Assembly (NCBI GenBank): GCA_037013495.1 | Contig: CM072801.1 | Location: forward strand, 88,025,816-88,089,815 | Length of the DNA: 64,000 nucleotides | Source: Hippophae tibetana | Lineage: Eukaryota > Streptophyta > Magnoliopsida > Rosales > Elaeagnaceae | Reading direction: 5' to 3' | Shown: positions 53,501-64,000 of the stretch, one piece after another | How positions within the stretch are numbered: the first letter of the stretch is position 1 | Layout: each line of letters starts with the position of its first letter | Translations under genes and position numbers: made by a program | Notes under the pieces: model-generated | The model's input: only the letters and a program-made list of their open reading frames with translations | What the model was told of the DNA's origin: nothing | Database searches by the model: none

Positions 53501-55140
53501 CAATTTAATATGTTATAATAGTCATTTCGATATACGAGTGTAAAGTTATGACAGTTTAAAGTTTCAACCCCAATTGATAACTTCTTTTTGTTTTGAAATT
53601 AAGAACTGCTGTAACTTTCTTGTTTCTTTCAAAAACATAGATAGATTGAACACAAAAATAAAATAACGAGAAAAAAATACCGTGAAACTAAGGAAAGTTA
53701 GGAAATGAAATCCAAATAGGAAAAGAATGACAACAAAATTGAAAGAAAACACTCGACCTAAAGGACACAATTTAATTCTTTTTTCTGATTCCTGACTTAA
53801 GAAAGAGGAAAACTATCAATGGACAAATTTTTATAAATCTAAAATTCTGAAAATAGAAAAATAGAGATAGATAAACCATTTTCAATAACCAAGGCTATGA
53901 TACCAAACAATGAAAATCCTTATGGAGGACAACATATGTACCTAGGAACTCAAAGAATAAGAAAGATTGAATTGCTAAAAACATGGTTCAGATGATAGGA
54001 TTGGAATCTGAAGGAACAAGAAAAGGAAACTAAACAATTGCGTGCGACCAAATTTTAAGACGTCTGTGTGTAGTATAAACTACGGAATCTGGGTTAAAAT
54101 ATGAGAATAGAAAAACTACTGCTATAGTGTGTTTTTTACGTATGGAAACATGTTTCAATTTGATATATTATAATAGTCCTTTCGATATACGAGTCAAAAG
54201 TTATAACAGTTTACAGTTTCAACCCGAATTGATAACTTCTTTTTGTTTTGAAATTGTGAACTACAGTAACTTTCTTTCTTTTTTCAAAAACATGGAGAGG
54301 TTGAACACAAAAATGAAATAATGAGAAAAAAATACCGTGAAACTAAGGAAATCTTGGAAATGAAATCCAAATAGGAAAATAATGACAACAAAATTGAAGG
54401 AAAACACTCCACTTGAAGGACACAATTTAATTCTTTTTTCGTGATTTCCAACTGAAGAAAGAAGAAAATAATCAAAGGACAAATTTTTATAAATCTAAAA
54501 TTCAAAAAATACATAAATGAAGATAGATATACATTTTCAGCAACCAAGGCTATGATACCAAACAATGTAAATCCTTTTCGCAGAAAACATATGTACCTAG
54601 GAAGACAAAGAATAAGAATGGTTGAATTGCTTAAAACATGGTTAAGATGATAGAATTGGAATCCGAAAGAACAAGAATATAACACAAGGTAATAGCGTGC
54701 GACCAAATTTTAAGACAACTATAAATAGTGTAAACGATGGAATCAAGGTTAAAATATGAGAATAGAAAAACTACTACTATAGTGTGTTGTTTATGTATCA
54801 AAACAGGCTTCAATTTAATATATTATAATAGTCATTTCGATATACGAGTGTAAAGTTATGACAGTTTACAGTTTCAACCCGAATTGATAAATTCTTTTTG
54901 TTTTGAAATTGTGAACTGCAGTAACTTTCTTTTTCATTCAAAAACATAGATAGATTGAACACAAAAATGAAATAACGAGTAAAAAATATCGTGAAACTAA
55001 GGAAAGTTACGAAATGAATTCCCAATAGGAAAAGAATGACAACAAAATTGAAAGAAAACACTCGACTCGAAGGACATAATTTAATTCTTTTTTCTGATTT
55101 TGGACATAAGAAAGAAGAAAACAATCAAAGGACAAATTTT
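50557..55140 (+). repeat. Alpha plus truncated block P, copy 3
   Basis: The order is alpha, beta, gamma, alpha2, beta2, alpha3, gamma2. Anchors are 50557, 51213, 51868, 52522, 53178, 53832 and 54488. It matches 7375-11958 at an offset of 43182, but the first three monomers also match 42697-44661 at an offset of 7860, including AATTATTAGAATAG. The front has therefore been exchanged with the heptamer family. Delta2, delta3, gamma and alpha of P are missing downstream. Confidence 0.88.
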
Positions 55141-55796
55141 TATAAATTTAAAATTCAAAAAATAGATAAATAAAGATAGATAAACAATTAACAGCAACCA
55201 TGGCTATGATACCAAAAAATGCAAATCCTTTTCGCAGACAACATATGTACCTAGGAACACAAAGAATAAGAAAGGTTGAATTGCTAAAAACATGCTTAAG
55301 ATGATAGAATTGGAATCCGAAAGAACAAGAATAGAAAACTAGGCAAAAGGGTGCGACCAAATTTTAAGACGTCTGTAAGTAGTGTAAACCACGGAATCTG
55401 GGTTAAAATATGAGAATAGAGAAACTACTACTATAGTGTGTTTTTTATGTATGGAAACATGTTTGGATTTGATATATTTTAATAGTCATTTCGATATACG
55501 AGTCAAAAGTTATGACAGTTTACAGTTTCAACCCCAATTCATAACTTCTTTTTGTTTGGAAATTGTGAACTGCAGTAACTTTCTTTCTTTTTTCAAAAAC
55601 ATAGATAGGTTGAACACAAAAATGAAATAAAGAGAGAAAAAATGCCATGAAACTAAGGAAATCTACGAAATGAAATCCAAATAGGAAAAGAATGACAACA
55701 AAATTGAAAGAAAACACTCGACTTGACGGACACAATTTAATTCTTTTTTCGGATTCCTAACTTAAGAAAGCAAAAAACATATAAAGGACAAATTTT
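55141..55796 (+). repeat. Junction monomer: delta1 to delta2 to zeta-preceding type
   Basis: Starts as delta1 (ACCATGGCTATG, CATGCTTAAG). It becomes delta2-like between 55296 and 55307 (TAGAATTGGAATCC, GGCAAAAGGGTGCG). By about 55630 it matches the monomer preceding zeta1 at 27.5 kb (AATGCCATG, CTTGACGGACAC). Two exchanges are thus stacked within one near-normal-length unit. Confidence 0.82.
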
Positions 55797-57761
55797 TATA
55801 AATCTAAAATTCAAAAAATAGATAAATAAAGATAGATAAACCATTTTCAACAACCAAGGTTATGATACCAAACAATGCCAATCCTTTTCGCGGACAACAC
55901 GTGTACCTAGGAACACAAAGAATAAGAAAGGTTGAATTGCTTAAAACATGGTTAAGATGATAGAATTGGAATCCGAAAGGACAAAAATACAAAACAAGGT
56001 AATAGGGTGCGACAAAATTTTAAGACGCCTATAAGTAGTGAAAACGAGGGAAGCTGGGTTAAAATAAGATAATAGAAAAACTACTCCTATATTGTGTTTT
56101 TTTATGTATCGAAGCATGGTTCAATTTGATATATTATAATAGTCATTTCGGTATACGAGTGTAAAGTTATAACAGTTTACAATTTCAACCCCAATTGATA
56201 AATTCTTTTTGTTTTAAAATTGAGAAATGCAGTAACGTTCTTGTTTTTATCAAAAACATAGATAAGTTGAACACAAATATGAAATAACGAGTAAAAAATA
56301 TCGTGAAACTAAGGAAAGCTATGAAATGAATTCCAAATAGGAAAAGAATGACAACAAAATTGAAAGAAAACACTCGACTTGAAGGACACAATTTAATCCT
56401 TTTTTTCTGATTTCGGACTTAAGAAAGAAGAAAACAATCAAAGGACAAATTTTTATAAATTTAAAATTCAAAAAATAGATAAATAAAGATAGATAAACCA
56501 TTTTTAGCAACCAAGGCTATGATACCAAACAATGCAAATCCTTTTCGCGGACAACATATGTACCTAGGAACACAAAGAATAAGAAAGGTTGAATTGCTAA
56601 AAACATGCTTAAGATGATAGTTTTGGAATGCGAAAGAACAATAATAGAAAACTAGGCAATAGGGTGGAACCAAATTTTAAGATGTCTGTAAGTAGTGTAA
56701 ACCACGGAATCTGGGTTAAAATATGAGACTAGGAAAACTACTCCTATAGTGTGTTTTTTTATGTATCGAAACGTGCTTCCATTTAATATATTATAATAGT
56801 CATTTTGATATACGAGTCAAAAGTTATAACAGTTTACAGTTTTAACCCCAATTGATAACTTCTTTTCGTTTTGAAATTGTGGACTGCAGTAACTATCTTT
56901 CTTTTTTCAAAAACATAGAGAGGTTGATCACAAAAATGAAATAACAAGAAAAAAATACCTTGAAACTAAGGAAATCTACGAAATAAAATCCAAATAGGAA
57001 AAGAATGACAACAAAATTGAAAGAAAACACTCGCCTTGAAGGACACAATTTAATTCTTTTTTCTAATTTCTCAATTAAGAAAGAAGAAAACAATCAAAGG
57101 ACAAATTTTTATAAATCTAAAATTCAAAAAATACATAAATAAAGATAGATAAACATTTTCAGCAACGAAGGCTATAATACTAAAGAATGCCAATCCTTTT
57201 CGCGGACAACATATGTACCTAGGTACAAAAGAATAAGAAAGGTTGAATTGCTTAAAACATGGTTAAGATGATAGAATTGGAATCCGAAAGAACAAGAATT
57301 GAAAACTTGGCAATAGGGTGCGACGAATTTTAAGACATCTGTAAGTAGTGTAAACCACGGAATCTGGGTTAAGATATGAGAATATAAAAACTACTCCTAT
57401 AGTGTGTTTTTTATGTATGGAAACATGTGTCGATTTGATATATTATAATAGCCATTTCGATATACGAGTCAAAAATTATGACAGTTTATAGTTTCAACCC
57501 CAATTGATAACTTCTTTTTGTTTGGAAATTGTCAACTGCAGTAACTTTCTTTCTTTTTTCAAAAACATAGATAGGTTGAACACAAAAATGAAATAAAGGG
57601 AAAAAAATGCCGTGAAACTAAGGAAATCTACGAAATGAAATCCAAATAGGAAAAGAATGACAACAAAATTGAAAGAAAACACTCGACTTGACGGACACAA
57701 TTTAATTCTTTTTTCGGATTCCTAACTTAAGAAAGCAAAAAACATATAAAGGACAAATTTT
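55797..57761 (+). repeat. Zeta1-zeta2-zeta3 monomers, copy 2
   Basis: Anchors are 55797, 56454 and 57110. Near-identical to 27673-29637, with the same order and the same downstream X1-X2. A noted difference is GAATATAAAAACTAC at about 57380 against GAATAGAAAAACTAC. Confidence 0.9.
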
Positions 57762-59064
57762 TATAAATCTAAAATTCAAAAAATAGATAAATAAAGATAG
57801 ATAAACCATTTTCAACAACCAAGGTTATGATACCAAACAATGCCAATCCTTTTCTTGGACAACACGTGTACCTAGGAACACAAAGAATAAGAAAGATTGA
57901 ATTTCTAAAAACATGGTTAAGATGATAGAATTGGAATCTGAAAGAACAAGAATAGAAAACTAAGCAATAGGGTGCGACCAAATTTTAAGACGTCTGTAAG
58001 TAGTATAAACTACGGAATCTGGGTTAAAATATGATGATAGCAAAACCACTGCTATAGTTTTTTATGTATCGAAATGTGCTTCGATATTATATATTATAAT
58101 AGTCATTTCGATATACGAGTCTAAAGTTATAACAATTTACAATGTCAATCCCAATTGATAACTTCTTTTTCTTTTTAAATTGTGACTTGTAGTAACTTAC
58201 TTGTTTTTTTCAAAAACATAGATAGGTTGAACACAAAAATGAAATATAGAGAAAACAATTCCGTGAAACTAAGGAAAGCTACGAAATGAAATCCAAATAG
58301 GAAAAGAATGACAACAAAATTGAAAGTAAAGACTCGACTTGAAGGACACAATTTAATTCTATTTTCTGATTTCTAACTTAAGAAAGAAGAAAACTATCAA
58401 AGGACAAATTTTTATAAATCTAAAATTCAAACAATAGATAAATAGAGATAGATAAACCATTTTCAGCAACCAAGGCTATGATACCAAACAATGCAAATCC
58501 TTTTCGTGGACAACATATGTACCTGGAAACACAAAGAATAAGAAAGGTTGAATTGCGTAAAACATTGTTAAGATGATAGAATTGGAATTTGAAAGAATAT
58601 AAATAGATAACAAGGTAATAGGGTGCGACCAAATTTAAAGACGTCTGTAAGTAATGTAAACGATGGAATCTGGGTTACAATACGGGGATAACCAAAATAT
58701 TGCTATAGTGAGTTTTTTATTTATCGAAATGAGCTTCGATTAGAAATATTACAATAGTCGTTTCGATAGACGAGTCAAAAGTTATAACAGTTAAACATTC
58801 AACCCGAATTGATAACTTCATTTTGTTTTGAAATTGTCAACTGTAGTAACTTTCTTGTTTTTTTCAAAAACATAGATAGGTTGAACAGAAAAATGAAATA
58901 ACGAGAAACAAATACCGTGAAACTAAGGATAGCTATGAAATGAAATCCAAATAGGAAAAGAATGACAACAAAATTGAAAGAAAACACTCGACTTGAAGGA
59001 CTCAATTTAATTCTTTTTTATGATTTCTGACTTAAGAAAGAAGAAAACTATCAAAGGACATTTT
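57762..59064 (+). repeat. X1-X2 landmark monomer pair, copy 3
   Basis: The third occurrence of the pair, again directly after zeta1-3. It agrees with copy 2 until about 59013. There it turns to CTTTTTTATGATTTCTGAC instead of GTTTTTTCTGATTTCTCAC, and the following monomers are different from those after copies 1 and 2. Confidence 0.9.
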
Positions 59065-59154
59065 TATAAATCTAAAATTAAAAAAATAGATAAATAGAGA
59101 TAGATAAACCATTTTCAGCAATCAAGGCTATGAAACCAAACAATGCAAATCCTT

Positions 59155-59180
59155 TTCGCGGACAAAGATTGAATTTCTAA
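59155..59180 (+). repeat. 31-bp deletion junction
   Basis: GCGGACAAAGATTGAATTTC joins sequence that in normal monomers is separated by CATATGTACCTAGG and the following AACACAAAGAATAAGAA. Both break ends have AA, so only very short homology is available at the junction. Seen only here. Confidence 0.88.
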
Positions 59181-61939
59181 AAACATGGTTAAGATGATAG
59201 AATTGGAATCTGAAAGAACAAGAATAGAAAACTAAGCAATAGGGTGCGACCAAATTTTAAGACGTCTGTAAGTAGTATAAACTACGGAATCTGGGTTAAA
59301 ATATGATGATAGCAAAACCACTGCTATAGTTTTTATGTATCGAAATGTGCTTCGATATGATATATTATAATAGTCATTTCGATATACGAGTCAAAAGTTA
59401 TAACAATTTACAGTTTCAATCCCAATTGATAACTTCTTTTTATTTTTAAACTGTGACTTGTAGTAACTTACTTGTTTTTTTCAAAAACATAGATAGGTTG
59501 AACACAAAAATGAAATAATGAGAAAAAAAATCCGTGAAACTAAGGAAAGCTACGAAATGAAATCCAAATAGGAAAAGAATGACAACAAAATTGAAAGAAG
59601 ACACTCGACTAGAAGGACACAATTTAATTCTATTTTATGATTTCTAAGTTAAGAAAGAAGAAAACTATCAAAGGACAAATTTTTAAAAATCTAAAATTCA
59701 AACAATAGATAAATAGAGATAGATAAACCATTTTCAGCAACCAAGGCTATGATACCAAACAATGCAAACCTTTTCGCGGACAACATATGTACCTTGAAAC
59801 ACAAAGAATAAGAAAATTGAATTGCGTAAAACATTGTTAAGATGATAGAATTGGAATTTGAAAGAACAAGAATAGAAAACAAGGTAATAGGGTGCAACCA
59901 AATTTAAAGACGTCGGTAAGTAGTGTAAACGATGGAATCTGGGTTACAATACGGGAATAACCAAAGTATTGCTATAGTGAGTTTTTATTTATCGAAATGA
60001 GCTTCGACTAGAAATATTATAATAGTCGTTTCGATATACTTGTCAAAAGTTATAATAGTTAAACATTCAACCCCAATTGATAACTTCTTTTTGTTTTGAA
60101 ATTGTGAACTGCAGTAACTTTCTTGTTTTTTTCAAACACATAGATAGGTTGAACAGAAAAATGAAATAACGAGAAAAAAATACCGTGAAACTAAGGATAG
60201 CTATGAAAAGAAATCCAAATAGGAAAAGAATGACAACAAAATTGAAAGAAAACACTCGACTTGAAGGACACAATTTAATTCTTTTTTCTGATTTCTGACT
60301 TAAGAAAGAAGAAAACTATCAAAGGAAAAAGTTTAATAAATATAAATTCAAAAAACAGATAAATAGAGATAGATAAACCATTTTCAGAACCAAGGCTATG
60401 CTACCAAACAATGCATATCCTTTTCGCGGACAACATATGTATCTAGGAACACAAAGAATAAGAAAGATTGCATTGCTGAAAACATGGTTAAGATGATAGA
60501 ATTGGAATATGAAAATAACAAGAATATAAAACTAGGTAATAGGGTGCGACAAAATTTTAAGAAGTCTGTAAGTAGTATAAACTACGGAATCTGGGTTAAA
60601 ATATGATGATAGCATAACCACTGCTATAGTTTTTTATGTATCGAAATGTGCTTCGATATGATATATTATAATAGGCATTTCGATATACGAGTCAAAAGTT
60701 ATAACAATTTACAGTTTCAACCCCAATTGATAACTTCTTTTTGTTTTTAAATTGTGACTTGTAGTAACTTGTTTTTTTCAAAAACATAGATAGGTTGAAT
60801 ACAAAAATGAAATAACGAGAAAAAAATTCCGTGAAACTAAGGAATGCTACGAAATGAAATCAAAATAGGAAAAGAATGACAACAAAATTGAAAGAAAACA
60901 CTCGACTTGAAGGACACAATTTAATTCTTTTTTCTTATTTCTAACTTAAGAAAGAAGAAAACTATCAAAGGACAAATTTTTATAAATCTAAAATTCAATG
61001 AAAAGATAAATAAAGATAGATAAACCATTTTCAGCAACCAAGTCTATTATACATAACAATGCAAATCCTTTTGTAGGACAACATATGTACCTAGGAACTC
61101 AAAGAATAAGAAAGCTCGAATTACTTAAAACATGGTTAAGATGATAGAATTGGAATCCGAAAGAACAAGAATAGAAAACAAGGTTATAGGGTTCGACCAG
61201 ATTTTAAGACGTCTATAAGTAGTGTAAATGATGGAATCTGGGTAAAAATATGAGAATAGAAAAACTACTGCTATAGTGTGTTTTTTATGTATGGAAACAT
61301 ATTTCCATTTGATATACTATAATAGTCGTTTCGATATACGAGTCAAATGTTATAACAATTTACAGTTTCAACCCCAATTGATAACTTCTTTTTGTTTTTA
61401 AATTGTGACTTGTAGTAACTTACTTGTTTTTTTCAAAAACATAGACAGGTTGAACACAAAAATGAAATAACGAGAAAAAAATTCTGTGAAACTAAGGAAT
61501 GCTACGAAATGAAATCCAAATAGGAAAAGAATGACAACAAAATTGAAAGAAAACACTCGACTTGAAGAACACACTTTAATTCTTTTTTCTTATTTCTAAT
61601 TTAAGAAAGAAGAAAACTATCAAAGGACAAATTTTTATAAATCTAAAATTCAATCAAAAGATAAATAAAGATAGAGAAACCATTTTCAGCAACCAAGGGT
61701 ATGATACCAAACAATGGAAATCCTTTTCGCGGACAACATATGTATCTAGGAACATAAAGAATAAGAAAGCTTGAATTGCTTAAAACATGGTTAAGATGAT
61801 AGAATTGGAATCCGAAAGAACAAGAATAGAAAACAAGGTAATAGGTGCGACCAAATTTTAAGACGTCTGTCAGTAGTGTAAACGATGGAATCTGGGTTAA
61901 AATATGATGATAGCAAAACCACTGCTATAGTTTTTTATG

Positions 61940-61986
61940 TATCGAAACGTGCTTCGATATGATATATTATAATAGTCATTTCGATA
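61940..61986. repeat. Cluster of three TCGA cores with nested dyads (exemplar)
   Basis: TATCGAAA (61940-61947), TTCGATA (61953-61959) and TTTCGATA (61979-61986) lie within 47 bp around the AT-rich GATATATTATAATAG. The first arm can pair with either of the others. This is the most CpG-containing dyad of the monomer and sits in nearly every copy, with decay of one or more CpGs in many. Confidence 0.72.
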
Positions 61987-62285
61987 TACGAGTCAAAAGT
62001 TATAACAATTTACAGTTTCAACCCCAATTGATAACTTCTGTTTGTTTTTAAATTGTGACTTGTAGTAACTTACTTGTTTTTTTCAAAAACATAGATAGGT
62101 TGAACACAAAAATGAAATAACGAGAACAAAATTCAGTGAAACTAAAAAATGCTACGAAATGAAATCCAAATAGAAAAAGAATGACAACAAAATTGAAAGA
62201 AAACACTCGACTTGAAGGAGACAATTTAATTCTTTTTTCTGATTTCGGACTTAAGAATGAAGAAAACAATCAAAGGACAAATTTT

Positions 62286-62937
62286 TATAAATCTAAAATT
62301 CAAAAAATAGATAAATAAAGATAAATAAACCGTTTTCAGCAACAAAGGTTATGATACCAAACAATGCCAATCCTTTTCGCGGACAACATATGTACCTAGG
62401 AACACAAAGAATAAGAAATGTTGAATTGCTTAAAACATTGTTAAGATGATAGAATTGGAATCCGAAAGAACAAGAATAGAAAACTAGGCAAAAGGGTGCG
62501 ACCAAATTTTAAGACGTCTGTAAGTAGTGTAAACCACGGAATCTAGGTTAAAATATGAGAATAGAAAAACTACTGCTATAGTGTGTTTTTTATGTATGGA
62601 AACATGTTTGGATTTGATATATTATAATAGTCATTTCGATATACGAGTCAAAAGTTATGACAGTTTACAGTTTCAACCCCAATTCATAACTTCTTTTTGT
62701 TTGGAAATTGTGAACTATAGTAACTTACTTTCTTTTTTCAAAAACATAGATAGGTTGAACACAAAAATGAAATTACTAGAAAAAAATACCGTGAAACTAA
62801 GGAAATCTAGGAAATGAAATCCAAGTAGGAAAATAATGACAACAAAATTGAAAGAAAACACTCAACTTCAGGACACAATTTAATTCTTTTTTCTGATTTG
62901 TGAACTAAGAAAAGAAAAATATCAATAGACAAATTTT
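62286..62937 (+). repeat. Delta3-like monomer
   Basis: Resembles delta3 at 13270 and 22440 (AAACCGTTTTCAGCAAC, AAAGGTTATGATACC, GGCAAAAGGGTGCG). In its last part it acquires the delta3/epsilon features of 26.1-26.36 kb (AACTTACTTTC, AAATTACTAG, CTCAACTTCAGG). It re-enters the order delta, epsilon1, epsilon2. Confidence 0.84.
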
Positions 62938-64000
62938 TATAAATCTAAAATTCAAAAAATAGATAAATAGAGATAGATAAACCATTTTTAGAAAATTAGG
63001 CTATGATACCAAACAATGCAAATCCTTTTGGAGGAAAACATATGTACCTAGGAACTCAAAACAATAAGAAAGATTGAATTGCTAAAAACATTGTTAAGAT
63101 GATAGAATTGGAATCTGAAAGAACAAGAATAGAAAACTAGGCAATAGGGTGAGACCAAATTTGAAGACATCTGTAAGTAGTTTAAACGACGAAATCTTGG
63201 TTAAAATATGATGATAGCAAAACTACTACTATAGTGTGTTTTTTTATGTATCGAAACATGCTTCGATTTGATATATTATAATAGTCATTTCGATATACAG
63301 GTCAAAAGTTATAACATTTTATAGCTTCAACCCCAATTGATAACTTCTTGTTTGGAATGTGAACTGCAGTAACTTTCTTGTTTTTTTCAAAAACATATAT
63401 AGCTTTAACACAAAAATGAAATAACGAGAAAAAAATACCGTGAAACTAAGGAAAGCTACGAAATGAAATCCAAATAGGAAAAGAATGACAAAAAAATTGA
63501 AAGAAAACACTCGACTTGAAGGAGACAATTTAATTCTTTTTTCTGATTTCGGACTTAAGAATGAAGAAAACAATCAAAGGACAAATTTTTATAAATGTAA
63601 AATTCAAACAATAGATAAATAAATATAGATAAACAATTATCAACAACCAAGGCTATGACACCAAACAATGCAAATCCTTTTCGCGGACAACATATGTACC
63701 TAGGTACACAAAGAATAAGAAAGGTTGAATTGCTAAAAACATGGTTAAGATGATAGTATTGGAATCCGAAAGAAAAATAATAGAAAACTTGGCAATAGGG
63801 TGCGACCAAATTTTAAGACGTATGTAAGTAGTGTAAACGACGGAATCTGGGTTAAGATATGAGAATAGAAAAACTACTCCTATAGTGTGTTTTTTATGTA
63901 TGGAAACATGTGTCGATTTGATATATTATAATAGTCATTTCGATATACTAGTCAAAAGTTATGACAGTTTACAGTTTCAACCCCAATTGATAAGTTCTTT
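62938..64000 (+). repeat. Epsilon1-epsilon2 monomers, copy 2 (cut by window end)
   Basis: Matches 26365-27427 at an offset of 36573, including AACTTCTTGTTTGGAATGTG, TAAACAATTATCAACAACC and, at the very end, TTGATAAGTTC. In the first copy zeta1-3 and X1-X2 follow, so the same may lie just beyond the window. Confidence 0.86.

Larger units (their letters stand above)
59065..62285 (+). repeat. Degenerate monomers with irregular length
   Basis: Anchors are 59065, 59684, 60335, 60981 and 61636. Steps of 619, 651, 646, 655 and 650 are less regular than elsewhere. They carry individual indels, including a 31-bp loss at about 59165, a degenerate anchor (TTTTTAAAAATC) at 59684 and CAATGAAAAGATAAATAAAG at 60998. 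Most are X1/X2-related (TTGTGACTTGTAG, CTTCGATATGATATATTAT). I found no equally close copy of this stretch within the window. Confidence 0.85.
1..64000 (+). repeat. Satellite DNA array, ~655-bp monomer, 98 head-to-tail copies
   Basis: Every part of the window aligns to one ~655-bp unit, always in the same orientation. Recognisable blocks in order are: TATAAAT anchor, AGATAGATAAACC, ACCAAGGCTATGATACC, GACAACATATGTACCTAGG, TTAAGATGATAGAATTGGAA, GTGCGACCAAATTTTAAGAC, AAACTACTGCTATAG, the TTCGAT cluster, CCCCAATTGATAACTTC, GTGAACTGCAGTAAC, GAACACAAAAATGAAATAAC, GAATGACAACAAAATTG. Anchor starts run 1, 651, 1305, 1961, 2615, 3273, 3893, 4755, 5411, 6065, 6721, 7375, 8031, 8686, 9340, 9996 and so on to 62938 and 63590. 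Steps are almost all 650-658. Exceptions are 3273 (620), 3893 (862), 32909 (619), 59065 (619) and 60335 (646). No insertion, inversion or unique segment interrupts the array. A eukaryotic heterochromatic satellite is the natural reading; family and host are not identified. Confidence 0.97.

Noticed and set aside
61180-61200. Pol III B box (tRNA/SINE origin) in GGGTTCGACCAG
   Set aside because: A single-copy variant of the usual GGGTGCGACCAAA block. No A box, cloverleaf or SINE tail is visible.
61940-61986. CENP-B box
   Set aside because: TTTCGATATACGAGTCA has TTCG and the central A at the right spacing, but lacks the CGGG core of the box. Only a partial resemblance.
1-64000. CRISPR array
   Set aside because: The unit is ~655 bp and repeated in full; there are no short repeats separated by unique spacers and no cas genes.
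1-64000. LTR retrotransposon or other mobile element as source of the repeat
   Set aside because: No terminal repeats, primer-binding site, polypurine tract in context, transposase or reverse-transcriptase motifs. Periodicity is continuous.

Overview
The whole 64 kb window is one uninterrupted head-to-tail tandem repeat (satellite DNA) with a monomer of about 655 bp. Using a short TATAAAT-type anchor as phase, I count 98 monomer starts, the last one cut by the window end. I see no credible protein gene, RNA gene, transposon, CRISPR array or unique sequence. The sequence is roughly 70-75% A+T in the few lines I counted by hand. The many short open frames are phase-locked to the repeat and are a by-product of it. 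The source is a eukaryotic nuclear genome. Long complex monomers, higher-order repeats (HORs) and apparent CpG-to-TpG/CpA decay would fit plant or animal pericentromeric, centromeric or subtelomeric heterochromatin. I cannot name the species or match the monomer to a named satellite family.

Monomers fall into recognisable variants, named here by me. Alpha has TCTAAAAATAG just after the anchor and is about 656 bp. Beta has AAATTTAAAATTC and GATTAAC and is about 654-655 bp. Gamma has ATACATAAATAAAG and GATAAAC and is about 654-655 bp. Alpha2, beta2, alpha3 and gamma2 are diverged relatives. Delta1-3, epsilon1-2, zeta1-3 and the landmark pair X1-X2 complete the set.

Layout: X1-X2 (1-1304); four older monomers (1305-3892); a monomer with a 208-bp internal duplication (3893-4754); alpha/beta dimers (4755-8030); an 11-monomer block P (8031-15235); a trimer copy of the start of P (15236-17200); a second P (17201-24403); a chimeric monomer and a third delta segment (24404-26364); epsilon and zeta monomers (26365-29637); X1-X2 again (29638-30941) and a second copy of the older monomers (30942-33527); alpha/beta/gamma monomers (33528-38111); a seven-monomer 4585-bp HOR in two near-identical tandem copies (38112 to about 46803); a run of gamma monomers (to 50556); a third, truncated P (50557-55140); a junction monomer (55141-55796); zeta again (55797-57761); X1-X2 a third time (57762-59064); degenerate monomers (59065-62285); and finally a delta3-like monomer plus epsilon1-2 (62286-64000).

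The organisation is nested: 655-bp monomers, 1310-bp dimers, 1965-bp trimers, a 4585-bp heptamer, 7205- and 9170-bp blocks, and a super-repeat of about 28-30 kb that restarts at X1 (positions 1, 29638 and 57762). Several breakpoints can be placed to within 12-30 bases. They show in-register unequal exchange and gene conversion between variants. All monomers have the same orientation. There are no cooperating genes to describe; the interest is in how the array evolved and in a conserved dyad-symmetric TTCGAT cluster in each monomer.
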